Shown here: positions 53,758-62,598 of the stretch, one piece after another
How the letters are laid out: the number at the start of each line of letters is the position of its first letter
Numbering within the stretch: position 1 is the first letter of the stretch
Source: Bacteroidales bacterium
GTDB lineage: Bacteria; Bacteroidota; Bacteroidia; Bacteroidales; Muribaculaceae
Reading direction: 5' to 3'
Assembly: GCA_022009815.1 (NCBI GenBank)
Contig: CP091725.1
Span: 1,674,001 to 1,738,000 of the forward strand
Length of the DNA: 64,000 nucleotides
Notes under the pieces: model-generated
Told to the model about the DNA's origin: nothing
What the model saw: only the letters and a program-made list of their open reading frames with translations
Database searches by the model: none
Program-made: the position numbers and the translations under genes

Positions 53758-54519
53758 ATGGACATCAACGATATTATCAAACCTGAGAATCTGGTTTATA
53801 AGAAACCGGCTTTGATGAACGACAATCACATGCACTATTGCCCTGGCTGCAGCCACGGTGTTGTTCATAAACTCGTAGCCGAACTGATTGAAGAAATGGG
53901 ACTCGGAGACCGCGCTGTGGGCATTGCGCCTGTGGGTTGTGCCGTCTTCGCCTATAATTATATTGACATCGACTGGATTGAAGCTGCCCACGGACGTGCG
54001 CCTGCTATCGCTACTGCCGTAAACCGCTTGTATCCAGGTAACCTCGTTTTCACATATCAAGGCGACGGCGACTTGGCTGCCATCGGTACTGCCGAGACTA
54101 TCCATGCCGCCAACCGCGGTGAGAACATTACAATCATCTTCATCAACAATGCAATCTACGGCATGACTGGCGGACAGATGGCCCCGACGACGCTGCTCGG
54201 CATGAAGACTGCCACAACGCCTTACGGACGACGTGTCGACCTGAATGGATATCCGTTTAAAATCAGCAACGTCCTGTCGCTGCTCGACGGCACTTGCTAC
54301 GTGACGCGTCAGAGCGTGCACACTCCTGCTGCCGTGCGCAAGGCGAAGGCTGCCATCAAGAAGGCGTTCCAGAACACGCTCGACAAGAAGGGCACCTCGG
54401 TGGTGGAGATTGTCAGCACTTGCAACTCTGGCTGGAAAATGAGTCCGGTAGATGCCAACAAGTGGATGGAAGAGAATATGTTTGCCAATTACCCTATGGG
54501 CGACCTAAAAAATGAGTAG
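53758..54519 (+). CDS. 2-oxoacid:ferredoxin oxidoreductase beta subunit (TPP-binding)
   Basis: Catalytic subunit of 253 residues binding thiamine diphosphate. CPGCSHGVVHKLVAE gives a cluster/TPP-proximal CxxC, and GDGDLAAIGTAETIHAANRGENITIIFINNAIYGMTGGQ is the GDG-to-NN thiamine diphosphate motif. Sixteen bases after the alpha subunit and three before the gamma subunit. Confidence 0.93.
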   Translation: MDINDIIKPENLVYKKPALMNDNHMHYCPGCSHGVVHKLVAELIEEMGLGDRAVGIAPVGCAVFAYNYIDIDWIEAAHGRAPAIATAVNRLYPGNLVFTYQGDGDLAAIGTAETIHAANRGENITIIFINNAIYGMTGGQMAPTTLLGMKTATTPYGRRVDLNGYPFKISNVLSLLDGTCYVTRQSVHTPAAVRKAKAAIKKAFQNTLDKKGTSVVEIVSTCNSGWKMSPVDANKWMEENMFANYPMGDLKNE

Positions 54520-54522
54520 ACG

Positions 54523-55062
54523 ATGAAACACGAAATTATTATAGCCGGATTCGGCGGACAAGGTGTGCTGTCGATGGGCAAGATTCTTGCCTATTCGGGC
54601 TTGATGGAAGATAAGGAAGTGACATGGATGCCGGCTTACGGCCCTGAACAGCGTGGCGGCACGGCGAATGTGACCGTGATTCTAAGTGATGAGAAGATAA
54701 GCTCGCCGATTCTTAACGCTTTCGACATCGCTGTGGTGCTCAACCAGCAGAGCCTTGACAAGTTTGAGAGCAAGGTGAAGCCGGGAGGCATACTCATCTA
54801 CGACAACTACGGCATTCATCGCGCTCCAACGCGCAAGGACATAAAGGTCTACAATGTTGCGGCTATGGACGCTACGTTGGAGATGAAAAATTCAAAAACG
54901 TACAATATGATTGTGCTCGGCGCGCTCTTGAAGGTGTGCCCGATGGTTACATTGGAAAGTGTGATAAAAGGCTTGAAGAAGTCGTTGCCTGAGCGCCATC
55001 ATAAATTGATTCCTCTCAATGAGGAGGCTATCCGCAAGGGTATGTCGCTCATCAACGAGTAG
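54523..55062 (+). CDS. 2-oxoacid:ferredoxin oxidoreductase gamma subunit
   Basis: Subunit of 179 residues that completes the enzyme. GFGGQGVLSMGKILAYSG is the conserved N-terminal block, followed by YGPEQRGGTANV and ILIYDNYGI. Last gene of the operon, followed by two strong hairpins. Confidence 0.93.
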   Translation: MKHEIIIAGFGGQGVLSMGKILAYSGLMEDKEVTWMPAYGPEQRGGTANVTVILSDEKISSPILNAFDIAVVLNQQSLDKFESKVKPGGILIYDNYGIHRAPTRKDIKVYNVAAMDATLEMKNSKTYNMIVLGALLKVCPMVTLESVIKGLKKSLPERHHKLIPLNEEAIRKGMSLINE

Positions 55063-55093
55063 GATTGACGAGACTCGCACATTATTTGTGACC

Positions 55094-55119
55094 GGAACCA
55101 CGCTTGCAGGCGTGGCTCC
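55094..55119 (+). terminator. First hairpin after the oxidoreductase operon
   Basis: GGAACCACGC and GCGTGGCTCC pair around TTGCAG, with one mismatch and no T-tract. Confidence 0.5.
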
Positions 55120-55140
55120 TATGAAACTGAGTTGATATCG

Positions 55141-55175
55141 GCATCCGTCACTTTTTGTGGCGGATGCTTCTTTTC
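55141..55175 (+). terminator. Terminator of the oxidoreductase operon
   Basis: GCATCCGTCAC and GTGGCGGATGC pair around TTTTT (one mismatch) and are followed by TTCTTTT. Confidence 0.82.
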
Positions 55176-55340
55176 TTGCAACAGATGGATTTATATTGTT
55201 TTTATATCCAGGATTCAAATAATTTCTACTGACCCGATACTTGCCCTGTTTTATCATAAGATTTAGAACCTAAGTTATACTTAGAATCTAATTCAGAACG
55301 AGGTCGCCAATCTATTGGTAATATGTCTTTTCCAGTTTGA
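55176..55340. other. Island edge without an assignable gene
   Basis: On the minus strand a short frame reads KDILPIDWRPRSELDSKYN and ends at 55226; it may be the end of an unknown gene cut by rearrangement, but no family is recognised. This is the left border region of the accessory island. Confidence 0.35.
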
Positions 55341-55631
55341 TATTTAGGTATTAGTTTCAAGAGTATAAAGACCTTTTTCCTCTCGTTGGGGCTGTCGGCT
55401 CTCGCCGGGTATGAAACCAGCAACCGGGGCGACAAGCTGCTGCCGGACGGGGCTACGCTGCTGGACAAGGACTGTTTCATCTACGGCGGTGCGCTGACGC
55501 TGGAACTGGAAGCCTACCTGACCGACCGGGTGGCTCTGCTGCTGAACGCAATGGAACGGGCGTTGTTCGGCTCGGACATAGGCAAGTTCCACACGCAGGT
55601 ATCTGTGGGACTGAAATTCATTATCAATTGA
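55341..55631 (+). pseudogene. traO: traO 3' fragment (CTnDOT-type conjugation protein)
   Basis: The frame starts without a start codon at SFKSIKTFFLSLGLSALAGYE and continues RGDKLLPDGATLLDKDCFIYGG to KFHTQVSVGLKFIIN, the C-terminal half of Bacteroidales TraO, a conjugative-transposon membrane protein. The N-terminal hundred residues are gone; a TGA lies at the left edge. It is followed 13 bases later by traQ, so traP, normally between them, is missing. Confidence 0.8.
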
Positions 55632-55644
55632 CCGCTATATAATA

Positions 55645-56085
55645 ATGTATATGAAGAATGTAATGTATAAAATCATCATGGGCTGCTACATCGTGGCCGC
55701 CCTTGTGCTTGTAACCGCCTGTAATGACAGCTTGGACATTTAGCAGGCTTACCCGTTCACGGTGGAAACACTGCTCGTACCCAAGAAACTGAAAGTGGGC
55801 GAAACAGCCGAAATACGCTGCCAACTGGTGCGTGGCGGCGACTACCAGCCTACGACCTACCAGATACGCTATTTCCAGCCTGACGGCAAAGGAAAGCTGG
55901 AAATGGATAACGGCACGGTATTCCTGCCCAATGACCTGTACCCGCTGGAGAAAGAAACGTTCCGGCTCTACTACACATCGGCATCGATTGACCAGCAGAC
56001 GATTGACATCTATATCATCGACAGTTTCGGGCAGATGCAGCAGGTTTCGTTCTCGTTCAATAATGATAAAGAAAAATCCAAATAA
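55645..56085 (+). pseudogene. traQ: traQ (DUF3872 conjugation lipoprotein) with nonsense codon
   Basis: MYMKNVMYKIIMGCYIVAALV and VTACNDSLDI form the lipoprotein signal. TAG at 55741-55743 stands where related proteins have Gln (DIQQAYPFTVET); then the same frame continues FTVETLLVPKKLKVGE to the normal C-terminus. A single C-to-T change explains it. The rest of the sequence is well conserved, so inactivation is recent or the codon is read through at low level. Confidence 0.8.
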
Positions 56086-56095
56086 CAATATTCAA

Positions 56096-56136
56096 GATAT
56101 GCACCTCCTTATTTTCAATAAAAAGGAGCATATCTT
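56096..56136 (+). terminator. Hairpin after traQ
   Basis: GATATG with CATATC and CTCCTT with AAGGAG pair on either side of an A/T-rich loop, followed by TTGTTT. Confidence 0.55.
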
Positions 56137-56167
56137 GTTTATAGTCACAATTTATTCTGTAACTTTG
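56135..56167 (+). promoter_or_regulatory. Promoter of the kinase-Fic fusion gene
   Basis: TTG (56135-56137), 22 bases, TAACTTTG (56160-56167), 45 bases before the ATG. Confidence 0.5.
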
Positions 56168-56212
56168 CAAGAAAACAAAGTGTTATTGTATTAATCAATT
56201 GGATATTGTATT

Positions 56213-58093
56213 ATGATGAATGTATATATTTGGATATTATTTGTAATAATATGCTTACTCATACTGATGCCTTTTATTATAGCGATTATTAATCTTTCAG
56301 ATAATTCAAAGGAAGGAAATACTAGTTATTTATTTACTCTTTCAATTTTATTGTCAGGTTTAATTCCTATCGTTGGAATAAATATTATAGATGGAGATTC
56401 TCTGATAAATAGTTGGCATATTATACTTGGTGTACTATTTTTAATACATGTCCTAATATCATTATATAATATTAGAAAAAATATTCACTATATATTAAGT
56501 TTCTTTTTGAGCGGTTTATTAGTTATTTTATTTTTCTTTTATAGAAGTGAAGTTACGGTAAGTAAAGTTGATTTATTTCCAAAATTAAATGTAGATATAC
56601 CAACGGTTCTATTTACTTTTTGGATTCCATTAGCTGCTATTTTTATTATTACAGCCTTGCTTTTACGACGTAAAGAAGTTCATTATATAAATGTGCCAAC
56701 CAATGAAAAAACAGCAAACAGAACTACTGTTACATCTTCAATGGGAAATACATTAATGCGTCGTTCCATAGAGGATCTTTCTCAAAAAATGGCTCAGCAA
56801 CATAGTGATGTAGTACTAAGTATTCAAAGTTTATCAAAAGATTTTGCTAGATTAAAATTTCAAAATGTGTTCAATAGCAATGGTAAAGTTTCTGTAACAG
56901 ATAAAATAATAGTGGAAATGATAGGAAAACTTGAAACTAACATAGCTATGTTGTCTAATAAATTTGAAACTATAGATATAAAGCAAATGACTGTTACCAA
57001 TCAAATATTAGTAAGAGAGTTAACACATTTTATTGCAACACCTTTAGCTACTATAGAAACAACATGTGACCTTATACAAGGTCTTCTAACACCAAAATAC
57101 AACAATAGAGATAAAATTAATCAATATATTATTAGAGTAAGGTCTTCTGTAAATATATGTAAAGGAATTTTGCAAACTTATCGTGAAATATTTCTTTGTT
57201 CGATATCGTCTGATAATTCTTTGTTAAGGGATTTGATTAAAGAATCATTTGAAGTATATCGGGGAGGTAAAAATGTATCTATCCATATTGATGTTCAAGA
57301 CAAATATGATGGAGTAAGTAATTATTACATACTATCCACTATTTTGCCAATTTTAGCTAATGCAGTAAGAGCTTCCAAAGAAAACAATGTAATAGAAGTT
57401 ATTGAATCGGAAGGTATTATTAAAATAAGTAATACATATTCAGAGGATATTGAAATCTCTAATTTAGAGAAAGAAGGATTTTCTCTTTTAGAAACTGAGC
57501 GATTGCTAAAAGATAAGCAGACAGCTTCCGGGAAGACAAAAGAAGAAGCTATCATGTTGCTTAACCATAAGGATGCGCTTGATTTTGTGCTTGACGTACC
57601 AGATTATTTGAAAGAACTGTCTGTGCGCCGAATAGAGGATATTCATTCTATCCTGACAAAGGAGTTGGAAGTTGATAGAAATATCCGTCATCGTCGTGTT
57701 GGTATCACGGGAACTAATTATCGCCCTCTTGATAATGAATTCCTGATTCGTGAGGCTTTGGAAGATACTTGTACATTGGTGAATGGAAAAGATAATGTTT
57801 TTGAGAAAGCACTCTTGACATTAGTGCTATTATCGTATATTCAAGCCTTTGTGGATGGGAACAAGCGGACTGCAAGAATCACAAGCAATGCTATCTTAAT
57901 AGCAAATGGCTATTGCCCGATTTCTTTCCGAACCGTTGACTCCATCGACTACAAGAAGGCTATGCTCATATTCTACGAACAGAATAACATCGCTGCTTTC
58001 AAGAAAATCTTTATCGAACAGTTCTTGTTTGCTGTGAAGACGTATTTTATCAGAAAAAACACACTTTATGTTTGGTGTTGTAAAAAATTTTGA
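56213..58093 (+). CDS. Membrane histidine-kinase-like protein fused to a Fic domain
   Basis: Protein of 626 residues in one frame. About five transmembrane segments lie in residues 3-147, then a helical linker, a dimerisation/phosphoacceptor-like helix with THFIATPLATI (His272) and a GHKL ATPase-like segment with the N-box-like ILANAVRAS (Asn383); no DxGxG box is seen, so the ATPase part is shortened. From about residue 422 (EGFSLLETERLLKDKQTASG) the sequence becomes a Fic domain: KTKEEAIMLLNHKDALDFV, VGITGTNYRPLDNEFLIREAL and QAFVDGNKRTARI. The Fic site has Gln544-Ala where HPFx(D/N)GNGR-type proteins have His-Pro. Up to about 57480 the DNA is very AT-rich, afterwards it is nearer the genome average. 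The junction loses the N-terminal part of the Fic protein with its inhibitory S/TxxxEGN helix. It could be a signal-coupled AMPylator or a dead recombination product. Confidence 0.72.
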   Translation: MMNVYIWILFVIICLLILMPFIIAIINLSDNSKEGNTSYLFTLSILLSGLIPIVGINIIDGDSLINSWHIILGVLFLIHVLISLYNIRKNIHYILSFFLSGLLVILFFFYRSEVTVSKVDLFPKLNVDIPTVLFTFWIPLAAIFIITALLLRRKEVHYINVPTNEKTANRTTVTSSMGNTLMRRSIEDLSQKMAQQHSDVVLSIQSLSKDFARLKFQNVFNSNGKVSVTDKIIVEMIGKLETNIAMLSNKFETIDIKQMTVTNQILVRELTHFIATPLATIETTCDLIQGLLTPKYNNRDKINQYIIRVRSSVNICKGILQTYREIFLCSISSDNSLLRDLIKESFEVYRGGKNVSIHIDVQDKYDGVSNYYILSTILPILANAVRASKENNVIEVIESEGIIKISNTYSEDIEISNLEKEGFSLLETERLLKDKQTASGKTKEEAIMLLNHKDALDFVLDVPDYLKELSVRRIEDIHSILTKELEVDRNIRHRRVGITGTNYRPLDNEFLIREALEDTCTLVNGKDNVFEKALLTLVLLSYIQAFVDGNKRTARITSNAILIANGYCPISFRTVDSIDYKKAMLIFYEQNNIAAFKKIFIEQFLFAVKTYFIRKNTLYVWCCKKF

Positions 58094-58227
58094 TTGAATT
58101 AAGCCCCAAAATAGAGTCATAGCAATTCAGATATCCGATATTGACCTTCATTCGTGTTGAACTTCTTTGCTGCTGTGATTCGAATATGTATTAACAGAGT
58201 ATTGTATTAACAAACAAATCCATTATT

Positions 58228-59250
58228 ATGGGAAAGAAAAACTTACTCGTGATGGCTGCCAGTATATTTCTGGCAACAGCCAATGCGCCGACGGCAACGG
58301 CGCAAGAAGTAGGTGGAGTTGAAATCTCCACGACATCTATTCTCCCGATTACCGGAGTAACATCTTCAAACTCTGACGGAGCAGATGGAGTTATAGGTGG
58401 CCATGAGTATGTGGATCTCGGTCTTCCAAGTGGCACATTATGGGCAACCTATAATGTCGGTGCAACCTCTCCTTATGAAAAGGGCGATTACTTTGCATGG
58501 GGAGAAGTGGAGCCACGTGAAGATTTCTCATGGGAAAACTACAAGTTCTTTGAAAGGTATGAAGTAGATCCTAATAATGGTGAATGGGCTGTCCTTGAAA
58601 ATATCGGCAACGACATCAGCGGCACGGAATATGATGCGGCACGCTACCAGTGGGGAAACGGCTGGAGGTTACCCAATGAACAGGAACGCTATGAACTGAG
58701 GATGCTGTGTTGGTGCAATGGCCCAACCATAGAAAATGGCGTTAAGGGTGTGAGAATACATGGTCCTAATGAGCACAGCATATTCTTGCCGGTCTGCGGT
58801 TTTGGCCTTTGGTATGGGCAAGAGACTATCTTCGACAAAACAGATGGCGCATATTGGACAGGCGTTGAAGAACCACAATGTGGTTACAACGGCAGGCCTA
58901 TTGAACCAAGCATGATTGCCAGAGCCTTATTAGTTGATAACAGTGGCTTTACCGGTGCTACCTCAATGAAGGCTCAGGGTCTAAACATACGTGCTGTTGT
59001 CAATCCGAAAGAATCCGGAATAGGCAATGTCATCTCAGAAACTGAAAAAATAAGGTTGGTCTATCGTAATGGATATATCCATATAATGGGCTGCCATTTT
59101 GATGGTATTATATCGGTATTCGATCTTTCAGGACGGATAGTATACTCGGGTTCCGTCATCGACGGCATCTGCCAGCTGCCCGAATTAGTCAGCGGCATAT
59201 ATATTGTTTCATATACCGATAACAAGAATTCAACAACAACTCAAAAATAA
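58228..59250 (+). CDS. Secreted FISUMP-domain protein
   Basis: Protein of 340 residues with signal peptide (MGKKNLLVMAASIFLATANA). A Fibrobacter succinogenes major paralogous domain follows: HEYVDLGLPSGTLWATYNVG and YFAWGEVEPREDFSW, with GWRLPNEQERYELRML. The C-terminus (ISVFDLSGRIVYSG; ELVSGIYIVSY) resembles a T9SS sorting tail. The family is found on gut bacterial surfaces; its role is unknown. It precedes a second secreted protein gene by 19 bases. Confidence 0.85.
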   Translation: MGKKNLLVMAASIFLATANAPTATAQEVGGVEISTTSILPITGVTSSNSDGADGVIGGHEYVDLGLPSGTLWATYNVGATSPYEKGDYFAWGEVEPREDFSWENYKFFERYEVDPNNGEWAVLENIGNDISGTEYDAARYQWGNGWRLPNEQERYELRMLCWCNGPTIENGVKGVRIHGPNEHSIFLPVCGFGLWYGQETIFDKTDGAYWTGVEEPQCGYNGRPIEPSMIARALLVDNSGFTGATSMKAQGLNIRAVVNPKESGIGNVISETEKIRLVYRNGYIHIMGCHFDGIISVFDLSGRIVYSGSVIDGICQLPELVSGIYIVSYTDNKNSTTTQK

Positions 59251-59269
59251 CAATATAATAAAACACATC

Positions 59270-60598
59270 ATGAAGAAGTTCATCACTTTCATAGTAGCAG
59301 CATTCTGCCTTGCGTCATCCATGTCGGCACAGGGCAGCTACTACTACTATCACGGAAACGTATCTGCCTCCGGTCTTATACCTGAGCAATGTACTATTGG
59401 AGACCGTCCGGTTTGTTATCCTATTGTTGATATCGGATTTACATTCGATGGATCCATCTCAATCACCGAAAACTCAACTGCAACAGTGTTTTCTGACGGG
59501 CATCCTGTGGCAACAGGCGTGTTGTCCTGCTCCAACTATGTAGGAAAAAAAAGGATACAGGGAACTGCGGTGATCACATTTGAATCGCCCCTGCTGCTTC
59601 CGAAAGGCAAGACATACCACCTTGTCGTACCGGAAGGTGTTATCTACAGGGAGGGTAAACCAGACATCACCAACGAGAAACTTGAAGTGGAATTCAGTGT
59701 GCCATCGACCCTCGGTCAGGCAACGCCCACTGTTGAAGAAGGATCTGTTGTTGAAAGAAAAGACCGGATAGGATTCTTTTTCGGATTCGAAACTGCACCC
59801 GTCGATGGCGGGAAGGCGATACTCCTTCGTGAAGGGATTCCTGTTAGAGAATATGACTGCGATGTAAGCTGGGATTGGAATCTCGGTTATGCAGGAATTG
59901 ATTTTGGCGAAAACATAAATTTCGAGAATGGAGTGAGATACTCGATTCAATTGCCTGCGGGTAGTACAAGTGCCCTATACCGTACGGATATTGTAAATGA
60001 AGAAGCAATCGTCAACTTCATAGGCGGTTACACAGAGCCGGTGAAGCCAATCCAGTACACTTGGTGCAGTCTCTTTGACAACCATACCACGGATGTGCTT
60101 GGGGAAGTAAAATTCTATTATGACCGTCCGATTGCCCTTTCCGCAAATCCGATTATCAAGCTTAACATCGAGAATGAAAATCTCACAGTCAAGGAAGTCG
60201 TACCGACAATTTCGGAAGAAAATGGGGACTGGGTGTTGGCTGCGGATTTCGAGAACATTCCGCTTATCTCGGAAAAGGGATATACTATAATTATACCCGA
60301 AGGAACAATCGTTTCCAAAGAAGGAGATGTTGTTGTCAATCAACGCAATGTAATGGAGGTTGGGAGCAGCAGTGGCATTGTTGAGATTGAGAACCGTGAA
60401 GTATCGATAAACTCAGCAAATGGTGTCATATCAATAGGACAAATTTTTAAGGGATGTAATATAAAACTGTTCTCCCTTGATGGGACAATGATATACAACA
60501 CAAAAACATCGGAAGGAAACGTCTCTATTTCTGTACCGACATTTGGAGTTTATCTTCTGTCCATAAATGGTAAAACGTATAAGATCGCAGTTAAGTAA
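59270..60598 (+). CDS. Secreted Ig-like protein with T9SS-like tail
   Basis: Protein of 442 residues with signal peptide (MKKFITFIVAAFCLASSMSA). Three similar beta-rich segments follow; each carries a phrase such as GKTYHLVVPEGVIY, GVRYSIQLPAGST and GYTIIIPEGTIVS, which suggests repeated Ig/Big-like domains. The C-terminus NIKLFSLDGTMIYN and FGVYLLSINGKTYKIAVK fits a type A sorting domain. The internal ATG is used because the signal peptide begins there. Likely co-transcribed with the FISUMP gene. No enzymatic motif is visible. Confidence 0.8.
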   Translation: MKKFITFIVAAFCLASSMSAQGSYYYYHGNVSASGLIPEQCTIGDRPVCYPIVDIGFTFDGSISITENSTATVFSDGHPVATGVLSCSNYVGKKRIQGTAVITFESPLLLPKGKTYHLVVPEGVIYREGKPDITNEKLEVEFSVPSTLGQATPTVEEGSVVERKDRIGFFFGFETAPVDGGKAILLREGIPVREYDCDVSWDWNLGYAGIDFGENINFENGVRYSIQLPAGSTSALYRTDIVNEEAIVNFIGGYTEPVKPIQYTWCSLFDNHTTDVLGEVKFYYDRPIALSANPIIKLNIENENLTVKEVVPTISEENGDWVLAADFENIPLISEKGYTIIIPEGTIVSKEGDVVVNQRNVMEVGSSSGIVEIENREVSINSANGVISIGQIFKGCNIKLFSLDGTMIYNTKTSEGNVSISVPTFGVYLLSINGKTYKIAVK

Positions 60599-60726
60599 CC
60601 ACCAATACAAAAAAACAATGAAAGCACATTTTTTTAACATCTTTTAGAGCCATCATATCGGTGGATTAAAGACGTTTGTTCAATTACCTGAAAAATTCTG
60701 GCGCAGATTTGGCGCACCCTTAAATG

Positions 60727-60771
60727 AAAAATCAGCGCAACTTGTTGTTTTACAACTCGTTACGCTGATTT
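60727..60771 (-). terminator. Terminator of the tRNA-Ser genes
   Basis: AAAATCAGCG and CGCTGATTTT form the outer stem with GTTG/CAAC inside, next to the encoded CCA end of tRNA-Ser(UGA); a T-run follows on the minus strand. The bases 60599-60726 hold no gene. Confidence 0.75.
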
Positions 60772-60859
<88 letters not shown>

Positions 60860-60905
60860 GAAAATCCGTCCGGCTTTAGTCGGACGATTTTCTGTATTTC
60901 TTCCG

Positions 60906-60994
60906 CGGAGAGGACGAGATTCGAACTCGTGGTAGAGAATAACCCCTACGACAGTTTAGCAAACTGTTGGTTTCAGCCACTCACCCACCTCTCC
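60906..60994 (-). tRNA. tRNA-Ser (GCU)
   Basis: Type II tRNA with acceptor GGAGAGG/CCTCTCC, anticodon loop TTGCTAA (anticodon GCT), long variable arm and TTCGAAT. CCA is not encoded. It is upstream of tRNA-Ser(UGA) in the same transcript. Confidence 0.95.
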
Positions 60995-61014
60995 AGTGGT
61001 TCGCTTTGCGAGTG

Positions 61015-61045
61015 CAAAGATATATCAGATATTTCAGTCTGCCAA
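61015..61045 (-). promoter_or_regulatory. Promoter of the tRNA-Ser pair
   Basis: On the minus strand TTG (61043-61045), exactly 20 bases, TATCTTTG (61015-61022), 20 bases before the first tRNA. Confidence 0.78.
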
Positions 61046-61138
61046 ATTTTTTGGGATGTTTTTTTGCAGTTATTTTTCACAATATATGCAAGTCGTTGTC
61101 TGTCAGTGGTGGTTGCGGAACGTTGTGGTTGCGGAGTT

Positions 61139-61168
61139 TTGCAATGCGGCAAATTTTAAGTATGTTTG
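61139..61168 (+). promoter_or_regulatory. Promoter of xseA
   Basis: TTG (61139-61141), 19 bases, TATGTTTG (61161-61168). The predicted start near 61175 excludes the ATG at 61166. Confidence 0.65.
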
Positions 61169-61252
61169 CATATGCATCTCGTCAGAGCAGTCCCAATCAA
61201 GTATGGATGCTTTGCGCTCGATTTGCACTGTCTTATGGTGAAAAATAAGGAT

Positions 61253-62551
61253 ATGGGAGAAGCTGCGATATCATTGGTGGAGTTCAATCGGCGCATCGGC
61301 GGCTTGCTGCACGATGCGTCGGTGCAGCGGTGCTGGGTTGTGGCAGAGACAAGCGACGTGCGTCAGAGCGGCGGTCACTGCTATCTTGAGTTGGTGCAGA
61401 AGGATGCACAGACGGGGCAGACGCTTGCCCGTATGCGTGGCATTGTCTGGGCGAGTGTGTATGCCCGTCTGCGTTGTGAGTTTGAGAGAGCCACGGGGCA
61501 GCCGTTTGCGTCGGGAATGAATGTGATGGTTGAGGTCAGTGCCAATTTCCATGAGCAGTACGGGCTGTCGGTGGTGATAACCGGCATCAATCCCACTTAT
61601 ACGCTCGGCGACATGGCCCGTCAGCGCCTGGAGATACTCAACCGGCTGAGGAGCGAGGGCATAATTGATATGAACAAGCAGTTGCCGTGGGCCGACGTCG
61701 CTCAGCGTGTCGCTGTGATTTCTGCCGCTGGCGCTGCCGGATATGGCGATTTTATGAATCAGCTTCACAACAACCCGTCGGGCATCAAGTTCTACACGTG
61801 TCTTTTCCCGGCGGTGATGCAGGGGCAGAGCACGGTGACGTCGGTCATCGCCGCTTTGGAGCGCATCAACGACTATGCCGATCTTTTCGACTGTGTGGTG
61901 ATAATCCGTGGTGGCGGCTCGACGAGCGATTTGAATTCGTTCGACAACTATGACCTTGCTGCCAACGTAGCGCAGTTTCCGTTGCCGGTGATATGCGGCA
62001 TCGGGCACGACCGCGACAATACGGTGGTCGACTCGGTGGCGTCGGTGAGGGTGAAGACGCCCACGGCTGCCGCAGAATGGCTGCTCGACCGAGCGCAGTC
62101 GGCTCTCGACCATGTCAACGCACTCACAGACATGGTGGTCGACTCTGCCACGCAGATGCTTTCGGGCGCACGTCAGCAGCTGGCATATTTCACAAGTGGC
62201 ATTCCGTTGATGGCCGACAACATCGTGGTGCGCCACCGCGCACGTCTGCAGCAGATTGCCGCGGCGATACCTGTTGTGGCGGCACGGCGCATCGACGGAG
62301 CGGGCAAGGATTTGGCGTTTGCCTCACAACGGGTGGCAATGGCGGCACGGCAGTGTGTGGCTAACGAGCGGCAGCGCGTGACGGGGCTTGAGAAGCAGGT
62401 CGAGCTGCTGTCGCCCGACCGCGTGTTGCGCCGTGGCTATTCGCTGACGCTTCGCGACGGACATGTGGTCACCTCTGCCTCGTCGCTCCGTGCCGGCGAC
62501 AGTCTCGTCACCCGCTTTGCCGACGGCGAGCGAACGTCGGTGGTGGAGTGA
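61253..62551 (+). CDS. xseA: Exodeoxyribonuclease VII large subunit
   Basis: Nuclease subunit of 432 residues that degrades single-stranded DNA. The OB-fold begins ISLVEFNRRIGGLL and VAETSDVRQSGGHCYLEL; the catalytic core has RVAVISAAGAAGYGDFMNQL, VVIIRGGGSTSDLNSFDNY and PVICGIGHDRDNTVVD with the conserved GGGS and GIGH motifs; the C-terminal helical domain ends in RRGYSLTLRDG. The start at 61253 is preferred over ATGs at 61166 and 61235 from the promoter and OB-fold onset. No xseB follows directly, which is unusual. Confidence 0.94.
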   Translation: MGEAAISLVEFNRRIGGLLHDASVQRCWVVAETSDVRQSGGHCYLELVQKDAQTGQTLARMRGIVWASVYARLRCEFERATGQPFASGMNVMVEVSANFHEQYGLSVVITGINPTYTLGDMARQRLEILNRLRSEGIIDMNKQLPWADVAQRVAVISAAGAAGYGDFMNQLHNNPSGIKFYTCLFPAVMQGQSTVTSVIAALERINDYADLFDCVVIIRGGGSTSDLNSFDNYDLAANVAQFPLPVICGIGHDRDNTVVDSVASVRVKTPTAAAEWLLDRAQSALDHVNALTDMVVDSATQMLSGARQQLAYFTSGIPLMADNIVVRHRARLQQIAAAIPVVAARRIDGAGKDLAFASQRVAMAARQCVANERQRVTGLEKQVELLSPDRVLRRGYSLTLRDGHVVTSASSLRAGDSLVTRFADGERTSVVE

Positions 62552-62598
62552 GGTCCTTGAAGAAAAAAGTTGATTGTAAATGGATTAAATATAATGCT

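Noticed and set aside
55226..55365. Gene end on the minus strand (KDILPIDWRPRSELDSKYN)
   Set aside because: Too short and overlapping the traO fragment antisense; no family recognised, so it is noted only as part of the island edge.
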